This document shows positions 1 to 4,483 of a stretch of DNA of 5,469 nucleotides, one piece after another (within the stretch, counting starts at the first letter, position 1; every line of letters starts with the position of its first letter). Under the pieces are notes generated by a model. It searched no databases, was not told where the DNA came from, and saw nothing but the letters and a program-made list of their open reading frames with translations. The position numbers and the translations under genes are program-made. The stretch is from Hyphomicrobiales bacterium (GTDB taxonomy: Bacteria > Pseudomonadota > Alphaproteobacteria > Rhizobiales > JAKIUO01): NCBI GenBank assembly GCA_027069645.1, contig JALXEI010000175.1, positions 1 to 5,469 on the forward strand, read 5' to 3'.

Positions 1-1
1 C

Positions 2-115
2 CGGTTTGCAGATGGAAAGTCCATAGACACCGTCTATTATCGACGAAACATCAGACCTCACCCCATCACGATTGTCAATTTTTCGTTACCCCCCGGTGAT
101 CAAAAAGCCCTGTAG
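2..115 (+). CDS. Possible C-terminal end of a gene entering from the left edge
   Basis: A plus-strand frame is open from the window edge to a TAG at 113-115, giving 37 residues that end in NFSLPPGDQKAL. The residue mix is protein-like, with alternating hydrophobic residues (IDTVYYRR, PITIVNFSL) that could be beta strands and no low-complexity bias. Nothing in it identifies a family. The stretch is too short to be sure it is coding. The competing reading is an intergenic region holding minus-strand signals: a TTGACA box at 73-78 and a terminator-like hairpin at 102-139. If real, it lies in the same orientation as the cysteine-rich gene that follows, with about 220 bases between them. Confidence 0.3.
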   Translation, partial: RFADGKSIDTVYYRRNIRPHPITIVNFSLPPGDQKAL

Positions 116-139
116 CTGTATTCAAAATACAACAACAGG
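102..139 (-). terminator. Hairpin with T-run, terminator-like for minus-strand transcription
   Basis: The arms CCTGT (109-113) and ACAGG (135-139) enclose a second stem, TGTATT (117-122) with AATACA (126-131), separated by a symmetrical 3x3 internal loop and closed by a 3-base loop. Read on the minus strand, the hairpin is followed by GC and then five T (101-106 region), the shape of an intrinsic terminator. On the plus strand the tail is not T-rich. No convincing minus-strand gene ends here, so it may stop antisense or read-through transcription, or be coincidental. Confidence 0.4.
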
Positions 140-240
140 ACAAAGCAGAACATACCCCGGCTTCTTTCGCACCGTCCGGGCGCAGTCTCCTTGTTGAACT
201 ATCCGTGCGCTCCAGAAGCAGATGACGTTCACAGAGCAGA

Positions 241-269
241 TTGAATATCCGCAAATATGCTGATACTGT
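241..269 (+). promoter_or_regulatory. Candidate promoter of the cysteine-rich protein gene
   Basis: TTGAAT at 241-246 and TACTGT at 264-269 are separated by 17 bases, and the -10 box is preceded by TG at 261-262, as in extended -10 promoters. Transcription would start near 276, inside an 11-base odd palindrome (TGGTCAGACCA, 274-284) that could serve as an operator. A small CCCC-GCTT-GGGG hairpin (296-307) would lie in the leader of about 60 bases. The call rests on consensus matching only. Confidence 0.35.
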
Positions 270-337
270 CCTTTGGTCAGACCAGAACAGTTTTGCCCCG
301 CTTGGGGTGCAAGCAAAAGAATAATGGGGAAAACAGG

Positions 338-787
338 ATGAATATGAAACACGGGCTGATTGTCTCTGGATTATTGTTGCTCGCCATGTCCTTTGGGATG
401 AAGGGGGCGTTGGCCCTTCCCAATACGCCCGCATGTCGGGCCTATGCAAACTATGCCCGCAGCGCCGGGGCATCTGGGACCTATGGTCCGTTGGTGCAGA
501 AATACAAGGCCTGTTTGCGCTCCGCCAATCACAGAGGCCCCGCACCGCAGGTTAAATATCCACCACGATACAGAAACCGTAGTGGAAGTCGCCCCAAAGT
601 TCGGCCAAGTCAATTCAAGAATTACAGGAAGTATCAAAAATGTGTAGCCTATAGGACGTCTTGTGACAAGCGTTGCCTAAGAGGGATTTTAGCCAAGAGA
701 CTGAGCCATAATGCTGGCATAAGATGCTATCAAAGGTGCGGAGCTTATAAAAGATTGTCAAGATGTGAAAGATTGTATGGCCGGTGA
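338..787 (+). CDS. Small basic cysteine-rich exported protein, function unknown
   Basis: I do not recognise this protein. From the ATG at 338 it has 149 residues; a second ATG at 344 gives 147 and is equally possible. GGGGA at 326-330 is a fair ribosome site for the first and AGG at 335-337 for the second. An upstream in-frame ATG at 257 lies before a signal-peptide-like start and is less likely. Numbered from 344, residues 1-24 form a Sec signal peptide with a hydrophobic core (LIVSGLLLLAMSFG) and an ALA cleavage site. The mature part is rich in Arg, Lys and Tyr and has eight cysteines (31, 57, 100, 107, 111, 128, 132, 141), an even number that fits disulfides in the periplasm or outside. 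Two CX3C motifs (107-111 and 128-132) lie 16 residues apart, and C-x-A-Y occurs three times, which suggests internal duplication. A Pro/Arg-rich linker spans about 64-90. Orientation is opposite to the integrase operon. Confidence 0.7.
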   Translation: MNMKHGLIVSGLLLLAMSFGMKGALALPNTPACRAYANYARSAGASGTYGPLVQKYKACLRSANHRGPAPQVKYPPRYRNRSGSRPKVRPSQFKNYRKYQKCVAYRTSCDKRCLRGILAKRLSHNAGIRCYQRCGAYKRLSRCERLYGR

Positions 788-816
788 GTGCTAGGCGGTT
801 GCGGTAGCCAATAAGA

Positions 817-862
817 GCCCCAACAGCTTTGGGTCCTTCCGGGCCCCATTGCTGTCAGGGGC
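817..862. repeat. Nested hairpin downstream of the cysteine-rich gene
   Basis: The outer stem is GCCCC (817-821) with GGGGC (858-862). Next comes ACAGC (823-827) with GCTGT (851-855) across a 1x2 bulge, and the inner stem is GGTCC (832-836) with GGGCC (841-845), including one G-T wobble, around a TTCC loop. That makes 15 pairs in 46 bases. It begins 30 bases after the stop of the plus-strand gene, but no T-run follows on either strand, so it is not a standard intrinsic terminator. It could protect a 3' end or act as a protein-binding site. Confidence 0.4.
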
Positions 863-922
863 AGGCTCGCTGATCCCGTGGTGCGGGGCAATTTGAAATT
901 TGAGACTTTTGAATTTTTGTGC

Positions 923-1014
923 AGTTCGGGCGGTTCGGGCAGTTTCTTTCTTCCTATAGGCCCACAGGAAGATCAGTAGAGAACTGTAAAGAGAGTAAAC
1001 CGCCCGAACCGCCC
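923..1014. repeat. Inverted repeat with tandem GTTCGGGC nonamers
   Basis: The 18-base arms at 928-945 and 997-1014 are reverse complements at 17 of 18 positions (A941 opposes C1001). The nonamer RGTTCGGGC occurs twice in tandem on the plus strand (923-931, 932-940) and once inverted (1002-1010). The 51-base centre contains a smaller hairpin, CTTCCT (950-955) with AGGAAG (966-971). An AT-rich tract (887-920) lies immediately to the left. Repeats beside an AT-rich tract, close to primase and helicase genes, resemble the origin layout of P4-type elements. That role is inferred; a transcript-stabilising or attenuating hairpin is the alternative. Confidence 0.55.
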
Positions 1015-1048
1015 CACCCCCCAACCATTGGGCATTTGAAGCGCTCAC

Positions 1049-1068
1049 AAAAAATGCCCCGCATGGGG
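1049..1068 (-). terminator. Possible intrinsic terminator of the core operon
   Basis: Read on the minus strand, CCCC-ATGC-GGGG (1068 to 1057) is followed by CA and six T (1054 to 1049). The stem is only four G-C pairs, so it is weak alone, but the position about 50 bases after the helicase stop and the clean T-run fit a terminator. Confidence 0.45.
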
Positions 1069-1079
1069 AAGACGGATTG

Positions 1080-1113
1080 AAAGGCCCCCAAGCTTTGGCA
1101 GATGGGAGCCCTT
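1080..1113 (-). terminator. Hairpin just after the helicase stop codon
   Basis: A 10-pair stem, two of the pairs G-U wobbles, joins 1104-1113 and 1080-1089 around a 14-base loop and starts four bases after the helicase TAA. The T-run at its end is only three bases and lies inside the stem, so it is a poor intrinsic terminator by itself. It may act together with the hairpin at 1049-1068 or simply protect the mRNA 3' end. Confidence 0.3.
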
Positions 1114-1117
1114 CGCC

Positions 1118-2329
1118 TTATATGCTCAACAGCTCTTCAAAGCCGCTTTCCTGTTCTGCCGGTTCCTTCAGGCAAAGCCCCTTGAAGCCCCTCTGTGTGC
1201 TTTTGGGGCCGCAATGGCTGTCCGGGGCGAAACCATGCTCTCGCATCCGGTCGGCAAACTCACCCCGCTTGTTGCCGGGGCTTTCGCCAAGGCCAATGGC
1301 AAAGTCAGACCATGATTGCCACAAGACCCCCGTAACATCCGACAGCTTGTCGCCGGTCTGACATTTATCCTTGACCCATTGGGCAAAAATATCCTGCTCG
1401 CTGGTATATTCTTGCGTGTAGACCTTCATCACATGCGGTTCCGGCAAGCCCAGCATCTCCCACAACACACAGCCTTCAATCAGCCATGACAGTATGCCGG
1501 GGCTTTCCGCCTTCAGCTTGTCGGGCAATGATGGGTCTGGGCGTTTCGGCTTCCTGTCAAACGGTATGATCATCAATCGCCTTTCAATGGCGCTGTCCAT
1601 GTTGGCAAAGCCGGGGCGGGAATTGCCAGCTATGGTCAGTTTGAATTGAGGTGTGAACTCGAAATTATCCTGCCTCATATAGTGGGCCGTGACCTTGTCG
1701 CCGCCGGTAAGCTGAATGATACGCTTCTGCTCCCAACGCCGCCCTGCCTTGACCTCACTGACCCGCGCCAGTCTTGCACCATCAAGACGGGCCAGTTCTG
1801 TGGTGTGACGGTCGAACTTGCTTTCGCTCAGGGTTTCCGCCTCGACATTCACGCAATAGTCGCCAAGAAGATCGCCTATCACATTGATGATGGTGCTTTT
1901 ACCGGTGCCGCCGGGGCCGTGGACAAACAAGAGCTTTTGTTCCTGTGTACTGCCGGTCAGGCAATATCCGAACCAGTATTGCAGGAACGCAATCAGCTCC
2001 CTGTCATGCCCGGTTGCCTCGTCAAGAAATTTGAGCCATGTCGGGCAGTCCCGTTCCGGTTTGAAGCTGTCCAGCGGTATGGGAGCCACCAGAGTTGATT
2101 TTGTGATCCGGTCTTCGGGTCTGCCGTCACGCAATTGACCGGTTTTCAGATCGACAACCCCGTTCGGGGTTCCCAGCAACCAGATGTCCCGGTCCCATTC
2201 GTCAACGGTCGTTGACAATTCCGGCAGCGACCGCGCCACCCGTTCCGCCCCGTTCACCGCACTGGCTCTCAGTAGAGCTGCCACTGGCCGTTCGCCAGTC
2301 TGGGCCAATGCCTTGCAGATCAGACGCAA
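1118..2329 (-). CDS. SF3 (D5/P4-type) replicative helicase, primase-helicase C-terminal part
   Basis: This is the DNA helicase half of a phage or plasmid P4-family primase-helicase, expected to unwind the element's origin as a ring ATPase. From the TTG at 2329 it has 403 residues. A D5 N-terminal region (about 45-135, with LLGTPNGVVDLKTG) leads into Walker A GPGGTGKST (138-146). Next come a Walker B-like ARLARVSE (185-192), a conserved GGDKVTAHYMR (209-219), the sensor stretch KLTIAGNSRPGF (230-241) and the arginine motif ERRLMIIPF (249-257). The C-terminal RGFKGLCL resembles the winged-helix end of the family. The start is the problem: the frame stays open upstream to a TAG at 2513-2515, and those 61 codons look like the family's conserved N-terminus, but they hold no ATG or GTG, and the TTG at 2329 has no good ribosome site. 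The function is firmly supported. How translation begins, or whether the protein is made at all, is unclear. Confidence 0.85.
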   Translation of the reverse strand: MRLICKALAQTGERPVAALLRASAVNGAERVARSLPELSTTVDEWDRDIWLLGTPNGVVDLKTGQLRDGRPEDRITKSTLVAPIPLDSFKPERDCPTWLKFLDEATGHDRELIAFLQYWFGYCLTGSTQEQKLLFVHGPGGTGKSTIINVIGDLLGDYCVNVEAETLSESKFDRHTTELARLDGARLARVSEVKAGRRWEQKRIIQLTGGDKVTAHYMRQDNFEFTPQFKLTIAGNSRPGFANMDSAIERRLMIIPFDRKPKRPDPSLPDKLKAESPGILSWLIEGCVLWEMLGLPEPHVMKVYTQEYTSEQDIFAQWVKDKCQTGDKLSDVTGVLWQSWSDFAIGLGESPGNKRGEFADRMREHGFAPDSHCGPKSTQRGFKGLCLKEPAEQESGFEELLSI

Positions 2330-2515
2330 TTCATTGACAATGCTCTTGCGTCTGTCGGGCTGCCAGAGCTGGCCAGTCCAGACATACCAGCACCTATTGC
2401 TCTGGTCATAGCGGTATTTGTCGCCATGAAGGGCTGCAAACAGCGTGGCTGCCCCGTTTTCGCTGGCGTCAATAGCCTCACCGGAAAGCCGTCTGATGTG
2501 TTGTTCGTCCGGCTA
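2330..2515 (-). other. In-frame extension of the helicase after an amber codon, no start codon
   Basis: Reading minus from the TAG at 2513-2515, 61 sense codons lead without a stop into the helicase frame. They encode PDEQHIRRL, then ATLFAALHGDKYRY, then CWYVWTGQLWQPD. This matches the usual opening of P4/D5-type helicases: a helix followed by an H-G-D-x-RY and W-x-V-W-x-G-x-x-W pattern. The stretch is therefore very probably coding in ancestry. No ATG or GTG occurs in frame, and the TAG that opens it is also the stop codon of the primase. The single codon could have arisen from CAG, AAG, GAG, TGG or similar by one substitution. Confidence 0.7.
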
Positions 2516-3409
2516 CATGTCCAGCCGTTCAAACAGCCAGTCAAGCTGGGCCTTCACCGCTTTTTGGGCATTCTCCCATGTGCGGGAAAACTGATGCGCC
2601 ATGTTCGGGGCGTTTCGGTACCATGCCCCCGCCGGGCCTTTGTCTTGCGCCAAAGCTTCTTCGGCCTGTTCGTCCGAAAACCCCTTTCTGGCGCAATCGA
2701 GCAGGAAGCGCCACGCGAAACCAGAGCCACTTTCATCCCGCTTGCTGACCGTTCGGGCCTTGCCGGTCTTATTGGAGACAATCCGCTTTTGCTGTTTGCC
2801 AAGGGCGGTCTTGTCCAGATCGGCAGCTTCGTCAATGAACTGCGTACCGTCAACAAGCTCAACCTTGATGGGCGGCTTGCCTTTGATGTTGCCAGCATAA
2901 AAGCTTTGAGACAGGTTGAAACTCGCCCCGTCCAACATCCCGTCAAAAAGGCCATTGAGACGGGCCACAAAGGCAGCCCGCCTTTCCTTGAGTCTCTGCC
3001 CCTCAATCGGGACAGCAAGGGGAGCCATGACGCGCCAACGCGGTTTCTCTTCCCTATGGCTTGGTGTGGTGTAGAGCAAGGCAACAATGCCCGACTTTTT
3101 CACCCGCCTGACAGCTTCCTCAAAGCCGATCTGGCCGTCATCATAGTCACATTCCACACCGGTAACAGTCAACACATTGGCGTCATTGCGAAGACAGCCT
3201 TTTTGCGTGACCTGATTGCCAAAGGTCGCGTATTTGTACCATGGCAACCCGGCCTTGCTGTCGGCCTTTTGATTCTTGATGGCACTGGCCAATCTGGTCA
3301 GGCTGATTGCCTTTTCGTCCTTGTCCTGTGCTGTCTGTGTCGGGAACGAAGTCACAGGGACCTTTCTTTGCAGGGCAGAAGGATTTCGGTTTTTGTTTTC
3401 GGTATTCAT
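2513..3409 (-). CDS. Primase/polymerase-like protein (AEP-type), N-terminal half of primase-helicase
   Basis: A 298-residue protein that would make primers, or copy DNA, for replication of the excised element. It shows archaeo-eukaryotic primase features: an acidic DxD-type site in VECDYDDGQ (D88, D90), an sxH-type site in TTPSH (114-118) followed by the strand PRWRVMAPL, and a downstream DGASFNLSQSFYAGN (160-174) where family members carry the third acidic or nucleotide-binding element. Residues 1-35 are polar and probably disordered; residues 205-240 are a basic linker, and the C-terminus is helical. The ATG at 3409 is well supported: AAGGAGGT lies about six bases upstream, and the ATG overlaps the stop of the helix-turn-helix gene as ATGA, so the two are translationally coupled. 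The frame ends at a TAG and continues directly into the helicase frame. It may be a complete protein or a truncated one. The family call is from motifs, without a search. Confidence 0.75.
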   Translation of the reverse strand: MNTENKNRNPSALQRKVPVTSFPTQTAQDKDEKAISLTRLASAIKNQKADSKAGLPWYKYATFGNQVTQKGCLRNDANVLTVTGVECDYDDGQIGFEEAVRRVKKSGIVALLYTTPSHREEKPRWRVMAPLAVPIEGQRLKERRAAFVARLNGLFDGMLDGASFNLSQSFYAGNIKGKPPIKVELVDGTQFIDEAADLDKTALGKQQKRIVSNKTGKARTVSKRDESGSGFAWRFLLDCARKGFSDEQAEEALAQDKGPAGAWYRNAPNMAHQFSRTWENAQKAVKAQLDWLFERLDM

Positions 3410-3624
3410 TGCACACCTCCTTCAAGCCGGGCTTGAGAAGCCTCTGATGTGGAACGAAAGCTGTTCTGTTGCAGCCAGCCATCAATTTCCGATCTGGTAT
3501 AGAGGACACGCCGTCCCGCCTTGAAATAGCGCGGGCCAGTGCCTTCCTGCCGGAAGCGTTGCAGTGTTTTGGGTGAGATGTGAAGCAGACCAGCCGCTTC
3601 GGTTTCGATCAGATATTCAGTCAT
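3406..3624 (-). CDS. Small helix-turn-helix protein (AlpA/excisionase-like)
   Basis: A 72-residue DNA-binding protein of the MerR-like 'excisionase family' (HTH_17/AlpA type). The winged helix-turn-helix spans about residues 4-52: LIETEAAGLLHISPKTLQRFRQEGTGPRYFKAGRRVLYTRSEIDGWL, with the typical recognition-helix stretch P-K-T-L-Q-R-F-R, the G-P-x-Y/F turn and the R-x-x-x-Y-x-x-x-x-I-x-x-W-L end. The last 20 residues are polar. The start ATG has AAGGA six bases upstream. In P4-like elements such proteins activate the integrase gene or act as recombination directionality factor; here it is the first gene after a 115-base gap and is coupled by ATGA to the primase, so control of excision and replication is a reasonable inference. 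The stop and the primase ribosome site lie within its last codons. Confidence 0.85.
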   Translation of the reverse strand: MTEYLIETEAAGLLHISPKTLQRFRQEGTGPRYFKAGRRVLYTRSEIDGWLQQNSFRSTSEASQARLEGGVQ

Positions 3625-3739
3625 GATTTTTCCTTCGATTCAGGTTTTCAGGGCAACCCTCATGGTCGCTCTTCACAAATCTGAATATGGGGGAAAAAAC
3701 CTCCGGGTGTGATCTCTAAAGGTCTGTAATTACAATTCG
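3625..3739 (-). promoter_or_regulatory. Intergenic region upstream of the helix-turn-helix gene
   Basis: This is the only sizeable gap inside the minus-strand gene block, so a promoter for the helix-turn-helix, primase and helicase genes probably lies here, although I see no clear -35/-10 pair. It contains a perfect 10-base palindrome, TGTAATTACA (3725-3734), five bases from the preceding stop, and a T6 run on the minus strand (3694-3699) after GGAGG with no good stem. It also has a seven-codon minus-strand frame, ATG at 3661-3663 to TGA at 3640-3642, which could be a leader peptide or chance. Confidence 0.35.
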
Positions 3740-4483
3740 TTATTGGTTAATAAACAGTCCCCTGTGCCGCCACAGCTTTTGCGCTTTCTTTCGCGCAACG
3801 CTTTGCGCCATATCCTGATTGCCACTGGCATCAATAATGTGCTGTTCAATGATGGACTGCTTGTCCGGGAACCCTTCCTCATAGATTTTGGCGGATAGCT
3901 TGATAAAAATCTCTTCCCAGTCATAGGTTGGCGGACGCCCCGTAGACTTTTTGCTGTTGCGGAAACAGCGTTTCAGTGCCTTGCTGTCGATCATGCAATT
4001 GTCAGCCTGAAGCCAATAGCGGCAAAGCCCGTCCCTTTCAGTTTCAGAGGGCCATTCGATGGCGTCCGAATATGCCAGCCCCTCAATTCGACCAGACTGC
4101 CAGTCCATGGCTGATGCCGTAAAGCTATCGCCAGCAATGCAAACAGGAACATCCGTAGTCTTGACGGGCTTTGGCAAAACATAAAAAAGAGAATCTTTTT
4201 CGTTCAATTCATATTCATCAGGAAACCCCTTTGCATAGACCGCATCATAGGCCAATTCCCGGATTTCCTCGTGATTGATGAGTTGGCGCATCACCGAAAC
4301 ATCAGCAAATATATCCAGCTTTCCTTCCCGGCACCTGATCGCCATACGGCTCAGGGCGTCCGACACTTCGGCAGGTTTCCCCCGCAATATTCCATAGTGA
4401 TCGATGGCCTCGAAATTCGGGTTTTTCTCTGGGTCGTAACCAAAGACAATCCAGGCAACCGCCATACCCAGCGTTAATTTCAT
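3740..4483 (-). CDS. Unrecognised protein with C-terminal 'GRPP.YDW' domain, coupled to integrase
   Basis: A 247-residue protein whose function I cannot name. No signal peptide is convincing: the N-terminal MKLTLGMAVAWIVFGYDP is hydrophobic but short and runs into a soluble sequence. Residues 30-85 are mainly helical and charged, and 85-160 are mixed. The C-terminal part (182-240) begins GRPPTYDWEEIF and runs through GFPDKQSIIEQH to SVARKKAQKLWRHR. This tail, familiar from alphaproteobacterial hypothetical proteins near integrases, looks like a small basic helical, possibly DNA-binding, domain. The start ATG overlaps the integrase TGA as ATGA, with AAGG four bases upstream inside the integrase gene, so the two are probably made together in one operon. 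A role in integration or excision, or in regulation, is only an inference from position. Confidence 0.75.
   Translation of the reverse strand: MKLTLGMAVAWIVFGYDPEKNPNFEAIDHYGILRGKPAEVSDALSRMAIRCREGKLDIFADVSVMRQLINHEEIRELAYDAVYAKGFPDEYELNEKDSLFYVLPKPVKTTDVPVCIAGDSFTASAMDWQSGRIEGLAYSDAIEWPSETERDGLCRYWLQADNCMIDSKALKRCFRNSKKSTGRPPTYDWEEIFIKLSAKIYEEGFPDKQSIIEQHIIDASGNQDMAQSVARKKAQKLWRHRGLFINQ

Larger units (their letters stand above)
788..1117. other. Structured non-coding region between cysteine-rich gene and helicase gene
   Basis: These 330 bases separate the stop of the plus-strand cysteine-rich gene from the stop of the minus-strand helicase, so two transcription units converge here. I see no credible gene. 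A minus-strand frame is open through 791-1117, but it lacks a ribosome site and its residue composition follows the repeats. From left to right the region holds a nested hairpin (817-862), an AT-rich tract (887-920) with TTTGAA-like repeats, tandem GTTCGGGC nonamers (923-940), an 18-base inverted repeat (928-945 with 997-1014), and two hairpins suited to terminate the helicase transcript (1049-1068 and 1080-1113). Confidence 0.6.

Noticed and set aside
50..78. Minus-strand promoter with TTGACA (73-78) and TCTGAT (50-55), 17-base spacing
   Set aside because: The -35 box is perfect but the -10 is poor, no minus-strand gene with a ribosome site begins to its left within the window, and the stretch may be the end of a plus-strand gene.
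257..337. Upstream start (ATG 257) for the cysteine-rich gene
   Set aside because: It would add 27 residues of unordered sequence before a typical signal peptide and would begin inside the candidate promoter.
75..545. Minus-strand open frame of 156 codons crossing the cysteine-rich gene
   Set aside because: It runs opposite a gene with a clear signal peptide, its own sequence is rich in Arg, Ser and Cys without order, and it would extend through the candidate promoter and the hairpin at 109-139.
791..1048. Separate 85-residue minus-strand gene starting at GTG 1048
   Set aside because: No ribosome site precedes the GTG, the T-run of a possible terminator lies directly upstream, and part of the translation comes from the nonamer repeats.
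1646..2098. Plus-strand open frame of 150 codons opposite the helicase
   Set aside because: It is antisense to the Walker A and neighbouring conserved motifs of the helicase, which account for the sequence.
2426..3436. Long plus-strand open frame of 336 codons opposite the primase gene
   Set aside because: It mirrors the primase coding frame, has no recognisable domain, and the minus-strand gene has motifs, a strong ribosome site and operon context.
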